A DNA stretch of 64,000 nucleotides, from the NCBI GenBank assembly GCA_964557005.1, contig CAZKYI010000008.1:56289-120288 (forward strand), read 5' to 3'. The translations under genes and the position numbers were made by a program. This stretch comes from JBECKS01 sp964557005. Its GTDB lineage: Bacteria > Pseudomonadota > Gammaproteobacteria > Pseudomonadales > JBECKS01. This document shows, piece by piece, positions 28,357 through 36,927 of the stretch (positions are counted from its first letter, which is position 1; every line of letters begins with the position of its first letter). The notes under the pieces were generated by a model. The model was not told the DNA's origin, made no database searches, and was given only the letters and a program-made list of their open reading frames with translations.

Positions 28357-28878
28357 ATGATGAAACCACCCCAAGCCTCCTACACTTATGATGAACTGAT
28401 TGAACACGGTCACGGCCTTACCCTCGGTGAAGGAAATGCTCGCCTGCCACTGCCACCGATGCTGATGTTTGATCGCATCACACACATCAGCGCAGAGGGA
28501 GGAAACTTTGAAAAAGGTTTCATCAAGGCAGAGCTGGATGTCAAACCTGATTTGTGGTTTTTCGATTGTCATTTTGAAACGGATCCGGTGATGCCAGGTT
28601 GTCTTGGTCTGGATGCCATGTGGCAGTTGATTGGCTTTTTCCTTGGCTGGAAAGGTAATCCCGGGCGCGGACGTGCACTGGGTGCAGGCGAAGTAAAATT
28701 TTTCGGACAAGTATTACCTACAGCAAAACTGGTGGAATATGAAATTCATATGTCTCGCCTGATTGAACGTAAACTGGTGATGGGAATTGGTGATGCAAGT
28801 TTGCGTGTCGATGGCCGCGAAATTTATACGGGCAAGGATTTAAAAGTTGGCCTGTTTACTTCCACTGCTGATTTCTAA
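28357..28878 (+). CDS. fabA: 3-hydroxydecanoyl-ACP dehydratase/isomerase FabA
   Basis: 173 residues, the standard length. Hotdog fold with the catalytic His in DCHFETDPVMPGCLG and Asp in GLDAMWQL. It dehydrates 3-hydroxydecanoyl-ACP and isomerises trans-2 to cis-3-decenoyl-ACP, the branch point to unsaturated fatty acids. Followed by fabB 36 bases on, forming the usual anaerobic unsaturated-fatty-acid pair. Confidence 0.98.
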   Translation: MMKPPQASYTYDELIEHGHGLTLGEGNARLPLPPMLMFDRITHISAEGGNFEKGFIKAELDVKPDLWFFDCHFETDPVMPGCLGLDAMWQLIGFFLGWKGNPGRGRALGAGEVKFFGQVLPTAKLVEYEIHMSRLIERKLVMGIGDASLRVDGREIYTGKDLKVGLFTSTADF

Positions 28879-28914
28879 TCTGAAAATCTAAAAGAATTGA
28901 CTGAGGAGATTGAT

Positions 28915-30126
28915 ATGAAACGTGTCGTTATTACCGGAATGGGCATTACCTCCTGTCTGGGGCTGGATAAAGCCAGTGTTCTGAGTTCCTTGCAAAATTG
29001 CCAATCAGGTATTTCCTTTCAGGAAGATTACAAAGAACTGGGTTTTCGTTCTCATGTCGCAGGCTCCATCAACATCAACTTTGAAGATGTCATCGACAGA
29101 AAAATCCTGCGTTTCATGGGTGATGCTGCGGCCTACACGTATCTGTCGATGAGAAATGCGATTGAAGATGCGGGTTTGAGTGAAGCGCAGGTTTCCAATG
29201 TGCGCACGGGGCTTGTGGTCGGTTCAGGTGGTGCATCTACCAATAACATTGTTGAAGCAGCCGATACCCTGCGTGAAAAAGGGCTCAAACGTGTTGGCCC
29301 CTATCGTGTTACCCGCACCATGGGCAGCACAACATCTGCATGTCTGGCAACGCCTTTCCAAATCAAGGGCGTGAATTATTCAATCACTTCTGCCTGCTCT
29401 ACCAGTGCACATTGTATTGGTCATGCGGCCGAACTGATTCAACTCGGCAAGCAGGATATTGTGTTTGCGGGTGGTGGCGAAGAATTGCACTGGAGCCAAA
29501 GCATGATGTTTGATGCGATGGGCGCACTGTCTTCCAAATATAACGATACCCCTACCAAAGCATCACGTGCTTACGATGCCAACCGTGATGGTTTTGTTAT
29601 TGCGGGTGGTGGTGGCGTACTGGTAGTTGAAGAATATGAACATGCCAAGGCACGTGGTGCAAAAATCTATGCCGAACTGGTTGGCTACGGTGCCACTTCT
29701 GATGGCTATGACATGGTTGCGCCTTCAGGAGAAGGTGCAGCACGTTGCATGCAACAAGCGATGGCAACTGTGAATGGCAAGATTGATTACATCAATGCGC
29801 ACGGCACCAGTACACCAGTCGGTGATGTTGCCGAACTCAAGGCCGTTAAAGCGGTTTTTGGCAACGACATTCCACACATTAATTCCACCAAATCCCTGTC
29901 AGGACATTCGCTTGGCGCAGCAGGCGTGCAGGAAGCCATCTATTGTTTGTTGATGATGGAAAACAATTTCATCTGTGAATCGGCCAACATAGAAACCCTC
30001 GAACCTGAAGCAGAGGGGATTCCCGTTGTTCGTAAACGCATTGATGCGCCTTTCGAGCGAGTGATGTCAAACAGTTTTGGTTTTGGCGGTACGAATTGCA
30101 GTCTGGTGTTCCAGAAGTTCCGCTAA
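28915..30126 (+). CDS. fabB: 3-oxoacyl-ACP synthase I FabB
   Basis: 403 residues from ATG 28915, which has CTGAGGAG just upstream; an in-frame ATG-like start at 28897 does not. The thiolase-fold active site is complete: the nucleophile Cys in TSACSTSAH, and His in NAHGTSTPVGD and SLSGHSLGAAG. It elongates cis-3-decenoyl-ACP. Ends convergently with the esterase gene (four-base overlap). Confidence 0.97.
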   Translation: MKRVVITGMGITSCLGLDKASVLSSLQNCQSGISFQEDYKELGFRSHVAGSININFEDVIDRKILRFMGDAAAYTYLSMRNAIEDAGLSEAQVSNVRTGLVVGSGGASTNNIVEAADTLREKGLKRVGPYRVTRTMGSTTSACLATPFQIKGVNYSITSACSTSAHCIGHAAELIQLGKQDIVFAGGGEELHWSQSMMFDAMGALSSKYNDTPTKASRAYDANRDGFVIAGGGGVLVVEEYEHAKARGAKIYAELVGYGATSDGYDMVAPSGEGAARCMQQAMATVNGKIDYINAHGTSTPVGDVAELKAVKAVFGNDIPHINSTKSLSGHSLGAAGVQEAIYCLLMMENNFICESANIETLEPEAEGIPVVRKRIDAPFERVMSNSFGFGGTNCSLVFQKFR

Positions 30127-30989
30127 CGTAAGGAATTTTCCAGAAAATCCACCATTTCCTTTTGACGTGGAGGCCATTTCAAATGGCCTCCCTCCTGCTC
30201 ACACAATCTAACCGTGACATCATTCTGACACTTCCGGTAATTCCGGCATCCCCCTGCTTCCTGCTCCGCTTGCTCACAGGCAAAGCAATCAGCCCACCAT
30301 TGCACGTTCGATTGTCCAAAATTCCTGAAATGACGATCGCCAACATTCTGCAACACAAATACATTGACTGGTTTGGGGCATGAATATGCCAACAAATCAT
30401 TCCCTGTGACTCCGGCAGCACTGGAAATAAAACCTCGATACTTACCTTTCACTTCAGGCAAAAAATGAAGTGCCTGCGCAATGCTTGCACCATCTGAATG
30501 GCCAGCCAAAAACAGATTATCATCATCAATACACACCCACTTTGAAATACTTTCAGACAGTTCATCAAGTGCGGCAATAGTATTCAGGTTCATCGGCACT
30601 GCATCAACGTAGGCAATAACAAAACCTGCACGGGTGACATCGGCGGTTAAACCGGTAAAACGCTCCATTAAAGATGCCTGTACGGTGGGCGTAAAAATAA
30701 CCAGCAATGGCCAGGCCTGCGATGCAGAATAATTCACAGGCGTTTTAATAAAATAGGAAAAGCCACTGTCACTTCTATGATAAAATGGCGCACCTGCTTG
30801 AAAGGTCTGAGGTGCAATGATGTGCTGTTCACATGCTTTAGCAGGAAGCTTGACAGCAGGTTGTGCCTTCAAGGTATCACCCGAATAAAATACAAAACCA
30901 AATACATAGATTAAAAACACAGGCACACCCAGAAACAGGGTGTACACAAATGCCTGCATGATAAAAACCAACACTTTCGTCAGCCTCAC
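30123..30989 (-). CDS. Membrane-anchored alpha/beta-hydrolase, PHB-depolymerase-like
   Basis: 288 residues: an N-terminal membrane helix (~8-32), then an alpha/beta-hydrolase domain with nucleophile motif GHSDGA (~residue 168) and a likely catalytic His in EGGHLKWP near the C-terminus. Several cysteines (CFACEQ, CRNYRKC) suggest disulfides and a periplasmic location. The arrangement resembles the LpqC/PHB depolymerase esterase family. The substrate is unknown. Confidence 0.75.
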   Translation of the reverse strand: MRLTKVLVFIMQAFVYTLFLGVPVFLIYVFGFVFYSGDTLKAQPAVKLPAKACEQHIIAPQTFQAGAPFYHRSDSGFSYFIKTPVNYSASQAWPLLVIFTPTVQASLMERFTGLTADVTRAGFVIAYVDAVPMNLNTIAALDELSESISKWVCIDDDNLFLAGHSDGASIAQALHFLPEVKGKYRGFISSAAGVTGNDLLAYSCPKPVNVFVLQNVGDRHFRNFGQSNVQWWADCFACEQAEQEAGGCRNYRKCQNDVTVRLCEQEGGHLKWPPRQKEMVDFLENSLR

Positions 30990-31006
30990 CCTAACCTCGA
31001 CTTGCC

Positions 31007-31318
31007 ATGCTTTCTTCTGCTATTCACATGATTCTCCACTTTCTGCTGCCCCTGTTAATCGCCTGGGTATTTTTCAGAAAGGAATATAAAAAAGCCTTTC
31101 TGATTATGATAGCGACGATGCTGGTAGATGCCGATCACCTGCTCGCTACGCCTTTATTTGACCCGATGCGCTGCTCAATCGGTTTTCACCCGCTACACAG
31201 CTACTATGTACAACCTCTTTACATAGCCATGTGCTTTTTCAAACCAACGCGTTATGTGGGATTGGGTCTTGTCATACATATGGTGCTTGACCAGCTCGAC
31301 TGCTGGAAACTCATTTAA
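31007..31318 (+). CDS. Small membrane protein, DUF6122 family
   Basis: 103 residues with three hydrophobic segments and a set of conserved polar residues embedded in them: H-F-L-L-P-L-L-I-A-W-V-F-F-R near the N-terminus, M-L-V-D-A-D-H-L-L-A, R-C-S-I-G-F-H-P-L-H-S and a C-terminal LDQLDC. The pattern of Asp/His in membrane helices matches my memory of DUF6122. Function unknown. Divergent from the esterase, 17 bases apart at the starts. Confidence 0.75.
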   Translation: MLSSAIHMILHFLLPLLIAWVFFRKEYKKAFLIMIATMLVDADHLLATPLFDPMRCSIGFHPLHSYYVQPLYIAMCFFKPTRYVGLGLVIHMVLDQLDCWKLI

Positions 31319-31340
31319 ACCTGAATCCTCTGTCAACAAA

Positions 31341-31395
31341 TTTGACGTTTTGTCAAAAATACCCAACCTTTTACAAATCACAGGTTATTTGTAAA
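31341..31395. promoter_or_regulatory. Two inverted repeats upstream of the copper monooxygenase operon
   Basis: TTTGAC-N5-GTCAAA at 31341-31357 (perfect six-base arms) and TTTACAAAT-N8-ATTTGTAAA at 31370-31395 (perfect nine-base arms). Both lie in the 288-base region between the DUF6122 gene and pmoC, and neither is followed by a T run. They are candidate operator sites, 210-270 bases before pmoC. Alternatively the second could end the DUF6122 transcript. Confidence 0.45.
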
Positions 31396-31606
31396 GCAGG
31401 GTCTCTCTACAAAAACATTTTTAACCATCTGAATCATAAAGAATTTTTTAAAAAAAATAGCTCGGTGTTTAGAAAGGTAACAAAATTTCATCAGGAACAA
31501 ATAACGACTTAAGCGTGCAATAAACGGCTGTAAATCTGATTAAGTTTTAAACAGAATGCGGGCATCAATGGTTGAAAATTAAAATTAACAACATTGGAGA
31601 ACACCT

Positions 31607-32443
31607 ATGTCTACAGTCATGGAGAATGTTGAAATCCCCGCAAAAGCATCTGGCAAGCGTCACAAGAAGAATCCCGTTGACCTGCTGCCCAGAACAGCTG
31701 ACGGTCTTCCCAAAATTCCCTATTTTCGTCTGGGCATGAATATCCTTTTTGGCCTGATGTTCTTTATAGGCTATCGCATGTACATCGATTACCACTCTTT
31801 CACAGTAGGACTCGATTACTTTGAACCCGAATTCCATGCCTACTACATGCGTCTTTTATATGCACAACTCACGCTCATTGCTATTGGGGGTGCATGGTCG
31901 TTACTGTGGATTTGGCGTACCCGCCCCAAAGAAATCAACATGGATCCCAAAACCGAATTGACTATTTACACCCTGATCTTCGGCATCTTTGCCATTTCAG
32001 GCATTTTCGCAATCATCATTCTGGGTATCTACACAGAAGGTGATGCTGCATGGCATCAAGTCACTGTGCGTGATACCGACTTCACACCCACACATATTGC
32101 CCTGTTCTATATGGCTATTCCCATCGGTTTGGTTGCGTTGTTAGCGGGTGGTTTGTGGATTCACACTCGTATGCCGGATTTCAGAAATCGTGTTTCAATT
32201 CCCTTGATGATTGCGATTTCTGCGCCCGTTCTGATTATGCCAAACCTTGGCTTCAACGAATGGGGTCATACTTTTTTCTACGCTGAAGAGTTGTTTGCTG
32301 CGCCTATTCACTGGGGTTTTGTTGTACTCGGTTGGGGCTTGTTTGGTCAGGCAGGTTTTCTTGTTCAATGTATTGCAAGAGTAAAAGTGTTAACGGATTT
32401 ACCTCCGCAAACACAGGAAACTGACCAGCCAGGCACTGTATAA
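31607..32443 (+). CDS. pmoC: Copper membrane monooxygenase subunit C (PmoC/AmoC family)
   Basis: 278 residues, six membrane helices. Both metal-binding sets known from methanotroph PmoC are intact: Asp146, His150 and His163 (in GDAAWHQ...TDFTPTH), matching the Asp156/His160/His173 site of Methylococcus, and Asn217, His221 and His235 (NEWGH...APIHWGF), matching its Asn227/His231/His245 site. GGAG lies before ATG. PmoC is now regarded as the likely catalytic copper subunit of particulate methane/ammonia/hydrocarbon monooxygenases. First gene of the operon; an intrinsic terminator separates it from pmoA. Substrate cannot be set from sequence alone. Confidence 0.95.
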   Translation: MSTVMENVEIPAKASGKRHKKNPVDLLPRTADGLPKIPYFRLGMNILFGLMFFIGYRMYIDYHSFTVGLDYFEPEFHAYYMRLLYAQLTLIAIGGAWSLLWIWRTRPKEINMDPKTELTIYTLIFGIFAISGIFAIIILGIYTEGDAAWHQVTVRDTDFTPTHIALFYMAIPIGLVALLAGGLWIHTRMPDFRNRVSIPLMIAISAPVLIMPNLGFNEWGHTFFYAEELFAAPIHWGFVVLGWGLFGQAGFLVQCIARVKVLTDLPPQTQETDQPGTV

Positions 32444-32463
32444 AGTGCATGGAAGTATTTCAG

Positions 32464-32501
32464 AGCCCTTTTTCTATCACACGGGAAAAGGGCTTTTTTT
32501 T
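32464..32501 (+). terminator. Intrinsic terminator between pmoC and pmoA
   Basis: AGCCCTTTT / AAAAGGGCT stem (32464-32493) followed by a run of eight Ts. It lies inside the operon, 21 bases after the pmoC stop and ~50 before the pmoA start. Probably attenuates, giving more pmoC than pmoAB message. Confidence 0.88.
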
Positions 32502-32549
32502 AGCCAGAATCTGGCCAGACATAACCACACAATATGACAGGAAAAACCT

Positions 32550-33338
32550 ATGTCTCTATATCTGAATTCAGGCAGCACTGATAAAGATTATCAACTGAGC
32601 ATGAAATCTGCTGTTGCAACACCTGAACAGCAACTTTATATCTACAAGAACATGGATATTCTGCTCATTCCAGCCTTTCTGGTGACCTTGGGCAGCGTTT
32701 CCATGTTTCTGGTTTCTCTAACCATTGGTGATTGGGATTATTGGGCAGACTGGAGAGACCGTCGGTGGTGGCCACTGGTTGTACCTTTTTCCTTTATTAC
32801 CACACCCGCTGTATTCACTTATTTTTTCTGGAAATATTTCAGACTCCCCATTGCCGCCACCTGTATCACCTTTGGTTATATGATGGGTGCCTATGCCAGC
32901 CGATATTTTAATTTCCACGAATTTGCAGGCTTTCCTCTGGGCTTCGTTGCACCTTCTACATTTTTTGGCATGGCCATTCTGCTCGATACCACCATGCTGA
33001 TTACGCGCAGCTTTTTTCTGACAGGTGCCATTGGTGCCTTCCTGTTTGGTATTGTGGTTTATCCATTGAATTGGCCAGCATTTGCGCCTTTCAAGGAACC
33101 TGTCGAATATCTGGGTGTGATGGTAACAGTGGCTGATTTAATGGGCTTCCAATATATCCGTACTGCGATGCCGGAATATGTACGCATTATTGAAGAATCC
33201 ACCCTGCGAACCTTCGGTGAAGCGGTTACACCACTAACCGCTTTCTTTGCCGGTTTTGTCACTATTCTTCACTTTTATCTGTGGGTATGGGTTGGTTCTA
33301 TTTTATCAAAATCCCGTTGGGCAAGTTCCATAGTGTAG
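32550..33338 (+). CDS. pmoA: Copper membrane monooxygenase subunit A (PmoA/AmoA family)
   Basis: 262 residues, seven membrane helices. The family marker GDWDYWADWRDRRWWP (the region hit by standard pmoA/amoA primers) and the late MPEYVRIIEESTLRTFGE block are both present. PmoA holds few or no copper ligands and packs around the PmoC site. An AGGA ribosome site precedes the ATG. It is the usual phylogenetic marker of this enzyme family, so its tree position would decide between methanotroph, ammonia-oxidiser and hydrocarbon clades. Confidence 0.95.
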   Translation: MSLYLNSGSTDKDYQLSMKSAVATPEQQLYIYKNMDILLIPAFLVTLGSVSMFLVSLTIGDWDYWADWRDRRWWPLVVPFSFITTPAVFTYFFWKYFRLPIAATCITFGYMMGAYASRYFNFHEFAGFPLGFVAPSTFFGMAILLDTTMLITRSFFLTGAIGAFLFGIVVYPLNWPAFAPFKEPVEYLGVMVTVADLMGFQYIRTAMPEYVRIIEESTLRTFGEAVTPLTAFFAGFVTILHFYLWVWVGSILSKSRWASSIV

Positions 33339-33345
33339 GAAGTAA

Positions 33346-34578
33346 ATGATTATGAAAAAATTTCTTGTTCTATGTTTCAGTGCCTGGCTCATCTTGTTAT
33401 CAAGCACACTTTTCGCACACGGTGAACGCGCGCAACAAGCTGGTCTGCGTATGCGTACACTCAACTGGTTTGATTTCAATATTGATAAAACACAGTTAAA
33501 CGTAAACGACACCATGGTGGTAAGCGGAAAATTTATTCCTTCCGTTTGGTGGCCTGAGCACATGCCTTCACCTGAAGGTAAAGCCTACCTCAATGTAAGC
33601 TCCCCTGGCCCTGCTTTTGTCCGACTGGATTCCCGTGTTAATGGCGAACCTACCATTCGTTCACAGCGCTATAAACCGGGCGAACTCTACCACTTTGAAA
33701 TTACACTAAAAGCGCGTATACCTGGCCGCTATCACATACACCCCGTTTTGAACGTGGAAGGCACTGGCCCTGTGATTGGCCCGGGTCTATGGGTGGTGAT
33801 TGAAGGCGATCAAAAAGATTTTGTTAACACGATTACCACACTGACAGGAAAAACTGTCGATCTTGAATCGGTCGGTTTTAAAGAAGCAATATGGCTGCAC
33901 CTGTTCTGGCTGATTGTTGCACTTGCCTGGTTTGGATACTGGTTTAGAAAATTACCGGTTGTGATGCCTCGCTTTAAAGCGATTCAGGATGGAGGAGATG
34001 CAGCGGGCAACGCACTCATTACATTACAGGATATGATTGTCGCCTTTGGCTTTTTCCTGTTTACACTTGTTTCGATTACCGCGTTATATTTCTGGACGCA
34101 GGAGCGCTTCCCTATCACAACGCCCCTGCAAACCAGCACCTTCGATGTACCCATTATCCATGAACAATACAAACCACTGGATATTTACATGGTACAGGCA
34201 CGTTACAGAATTCCTGGCCGCAGTTTCAGAGTCACGCTTGATATTACCAACAACTCGAAACACACTTACCGTATTGGCGAATTCTCTACTGCCAACCTGC
34301 GCTTTATTAACAAAGCGGTACTGGGTGACATAAAACCCAAAGATGAGAGCGATCTCATGGCTACATCAGGCTTGTTTATTGAAGGCGGCGAAATACGCGC
34401 AGGTGAAACAACACGCATTACCCTGTATGCCGATGATGCACTGTGGGAAACCTACAGGCTCACCAGTCTGATTTATGATCCGGATAGCCGCTTTGCAGGC
34501 ATGTTGTTTTTCTATGACGAAAACAATCAGCGCATACAATATGAAATCGGTGGCCCAATGCTGCCAGTCTTCAACTAA
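33346..34578 (+). CDS. pmoB: Copper membrane monooxygenase subunit B (PmoB/AmoB family)
   Basis: 410 residues: signal peptide (cleavage before His25), N-terminal cupredoxin domain, two membrane helices (~185-205 and ~235-255), and a C-terminal cupredoxin domain. The CuB ligands are intact: the mature N-terminal His25 (HGERAQQ) with His130 and His132 (PGRYHIHPVLNV). The bis-His site known in Methylococcus (His48, His72) is absent: Asn40 and Ile64 occupy those places. A start two codons later (ATG 33352) is equally possible. Seven bases separate it from pmoA. Confidence 0.94.
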   Translation: MIMKKFLVLCFSAWLILLSSTLFAHGERAQQAGLRMRTLNWFDFNIDKTQLNVNDTMVVSGKFIPSVWWPEHMPSPEGKAYLNVSSPGPAFVRLDSRVNGEPTIRSQRYKPGELYHFEITLKARIPGRYHIHPVLNVEGTGPVIGPGLWVVIEGDQKDFVNTITTLTGKTVDLESVGFKEAIWLHLFWLIVALAWFGYWFRKLPVVMPRFKAIQDGGDAAGNALITLQDMIVAFGFFLFTLVSITALYFWTQERFPITTPLQTSTFDVPIIHEQYKPLDIYMVQARYRIPGRSFRVTLDITNNSKHTYRIGEFSTANLRFINKAVLGDIKPKDESDLMATSGLFIEGGEIRAGETTRITLYADDALWETYRLTSLIYDPDSRFAGMLFFYDENNQRIQYEIGGPMLPVFN

Positions 34579-34604
34579 CACACAACCATAGTCAGGTAAT
34601 TACT

Positions 34605-35213
34605 GTGCGTATAAAAAAATTACTCAGCCTGTTATTACTTACTGTACCTGTACTTGCTGCACCCGTGCTGGTTTCTGCTCACGGTGGTGTATCGATTGAA
34701 GATGATGTGTGCGTGATGACGCTGGGTAACATGAAAGCCCACTTTACCGGCTATCAACCCGAATATCGTGCCACGCAGGAATTTTGTGAAGACATTCCTG
34801 TAAAAGGCAAATCGATTTTTGTGATTGATTTTATTTCAGATGGCCTGCGCGACATGATTGTTGATTTCAGAATCATCAAAGATGTCAACAATATTGGAAA
34901 TAACGCGGTACTGGCCGATTTGGGTGGTGCTGAAGCCATAGAAGCAGCCACCATTTATCATCAGAGTGCCAAACACTATCCGCGCGGTACCATTGAAGCA
35001 CATTATGATTTCAGTGAAGAAGGACGTTACATTGGCATCGTAACAGCGCATTATCAGGACGACCCTGTTGTACTCACCTCGGTTTTCCCGTTTCAGGTTG
35101 GTTTGTTTAATTACTGGAAATATATTGTCCCTCTCATACTGATTGTTTTATTTTCATCCGCAGGCTTTGGTGTTTTTCTGGGTATGAGCAAAAACCAGAA
35201 ACCCGCTACATAA
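34605..35213 (+). CDS. Anchored periplasmic protein of the copper monooxygenase operon
   Basis: 202 residues from a GTG start (34605): signal peptide ending VSA before HGG, a periplasmic domain, and a C-terminal membrane helix (~175-195). The mature protein begins with His26 and contains two cysteines (Cys36, Cys61) with nearby Met38, Met43 and His46, a set that could bind copper. Like PmoD, it is a small signal-peptide plus C-terminal-helix protein encoded right after the monooxygenase genes, but I cannot confirm PmoD membership. Role inferred: copper delivery to or electron transfer with the monooxygenase. Confidence 0.8.
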   Translation: MRIKKLLSLLLLTVPVLAAPVLVSAHGGVSIEDDVCVMTLGNMKAHFTGYQPEYRATQEFCEDIPVKGKSIFVIDFISDGLRDMIVDFRIIKDVNNIGNNAVLADLGGAEAIEAATIYHQSAKHYPRGTIEAHYDFSEEGRYIGIVTAHYQDDPVVLTSVFPFQVGLFNYWKYIVPLILIVLFSSAGFGVFLGMSKNQKPAT

Positions 35214-35238
35214 ATTTTGAAGGGAACAAGGATTAGCC

Positions 35239-36927
35239 ATGAAAAAACCTTTCTTTATCATTGTATGTTTAATTCTTCCCCTGTGTTTCTACTTCACCCT
35301 TCCCTTTTACTGGTTACCTGAAAGCGTCAAAAAACAACACTATCGTTTATTTGGCTTACCCGCGTACCAAAAAGTTGAATCCATAAAAACACCAGCACTG
35401 GTTGAAACCGAAGAAAAATGCCCTGTCGATCGAAGAGGCTGGCGCAAGGCGCAAACTGTCGATGGTATTGATATTCAAGCTTCGGATGCCTGCATCGTCG
35501 ATAATCCGGCCTTGATTGCCGCCGCTGTCAAAGGAACGAACCATGTTGACCCAATGGTGCTGATGGCCAGCGGCCTTACACCGGATGCCATCGAAAAAGG
35601 CAGGGATCTGGATGGTGATGGCGATGCTGATGAAATCCACATTCGTCTTGAAGTGATGGAATTAAATGGTGGCTCACCCGATGTTGCCGAAGACATAGTT
35701 GCCTACGAAATTGCGCCAGGCATCAAACCTGGCATGTGGGTCTTTGCTCCAAAATCTTTTGGCATGTCCACCGAAAATTTTGAATCATTCAAAGCCAATC
35801 CATTACTGAGAGCACCTTCGCCTGTGATTCGGGTTGAACAGGGTGACAAGGTAAAAATCACACTGGAAAACACCCATTACATGCCTCACACCATTCATCT
35901 TCATGGTGTTGACCACCCCTTTGTTAAAGAAAATGGTGAAGGGAATGACGGCGTTCCCCATGCCAGTGAAATGCCGTTAATGCCTGGCAAAAGTCGCACC
36001 TATGAATTTCAGGCAAGGCATACAGGCACCATGTACTATCACTGCCATGTAGAACCGCATATTCATATTCCAATGGGTTTGCAAGGCATGATTATTATCG
36101 AGGAAAACCGGCCTAACAACCCCTTGCAAACGATCAATGTGGGCGGTGGTCATGTGCGCCACCCTTCTGTTGCTTCAAGAGAACAATTTGATGCCGAATA
36201 TGATTTGCACTATCAGGCCATCGACAAGGAACTTAACAACCTCATCAAAAAGACTAACGATGCGCGCACCACGACCAAAACCATGCACCGTGACTACAAC
36301 ATTACCCAGGCAACCAATGATTATTTCCTGCTCAATGGAAAATCCTTTCCCTACACCATTCGTGAGTCACTCATCGTGACCGACCTTGATCAGAAAATAA
36401 AACTGCGCATTCTGAATGGCTCCGATGAAGGTCTTGCACTGCACACGCACGGTCATAAATTTATCGAAACCCATTCCGATGGTGTCGAAAGACCCAAACC
36501 AGCGCAAATCATGCGTGATGTTGGCTGGCTTGCGCCTGCTCAACGCGCAGACTATCTGCTGCAAACCGTTAATGATGGCTTGCATGGCGATGGCGAAGGC
36601 ATCTGGATGTTCCATGACCACACGGGAAAAAAAATCACCAACGATGGTATCGAACCTGGTGGCAGCAAAACCATGATTGTGTATAAAAAATATCTCAGCG
36701 AGGGTGGCTTCCCACTCACACTCGGTCACGGTGATGGCGGCCATGATTGGGAGGAATTTTTCACTGCCGCATATTATCAAAAGCAAATACCGGTTTGGGC
36801 AAGTTATGACCCGCACATGAGTTTTGCAGAAATCGCCAGCAATCGTGATGCCTCCCTGCGTCTTATCGCATTGATTGTTATTACGGTGTTCTGGCTATTT
36901 TCTCTGGTTCAGGTATTTCGTAGATGA
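35239..36927 (+). CDS. Membrane-anchored two-domain multicopper oxidase
   Basis: 562 residues with hydrophobic helices at both ends (~5-25 and ~540-560). A DLDGDGDADE calcium-loop-like segment (~123-132) precedes the first cupredoxin domain. That domain has HTIHLHG (217-223) and HCHVEPHIHIPMG (268-280), giving a type 1 site Cys269/His274/Met279. The second domain has LHTHGH (401-406) and MFHDH (458-461), with Asp where a type 1 Cys would be, so it probably contributes only trinuclear-site histidines. It likely oxidises a periplasmic donor, Cu(I) or a small phenol/nitrogen compound; the substrate is open. It overlaps the next gene by four bases. Confidence 0.88.
   Translation: MKKPFFIIVCLILPLCFYFTLPFYWLPESVKKQHYRLFGLPAYQKVESIKTPALVETEEKCPVDRRGWRKAQTVDGIDIQASDACIVDNPALIAAAVKGTNHVDPMVLMASGLTPDAIEKGRDLDGDGDADEIHIRLEVMELNGGSPDVAEDIVAYEIAPGIKPGMWVFAPKSFGMSTENFESFKANPLLRAPSPVIRVEQGDKVKITLENTHYMPHTIHLHGVDHPFVKENGEGNDGVPHASEMPLMPGKSRTYEFQARHTGTMYYHCHVEPHIHIPMGLQGMIIIEENRPNNPLQTINVGGGHVRHPSVASREQFDAEYDLHYQAIDKELNNLIKKTNDARTTTKTMHRDYNITQATNDYFLLNGKSFPYTIRESLIVTDLDQKIKLRILNGSDEGLALHTHGHKFIETHSDGVERPKPAQIMRDVGWLAPAQRADYLLQTVNDGLHGDGEGIWMFHDHTGKKITNDGIEPGGSKTMIVYKKYLSEGGFPLTLGHGDGGHDWEEFFTAAYYQKQIPVWASYDPHMSFAEIASNRDASLRLIALIVITVFWLFSLVQVFRR

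Noticed and set aside
31607..34578. Calling the organism a methanotroph or ammonia oxidiser
   Set aside because: No methanol dehydrogenase, hydroxylamine oxidoreductase or other C1/nitrification gene in 64 kb; the family alone does not fix the substrate.
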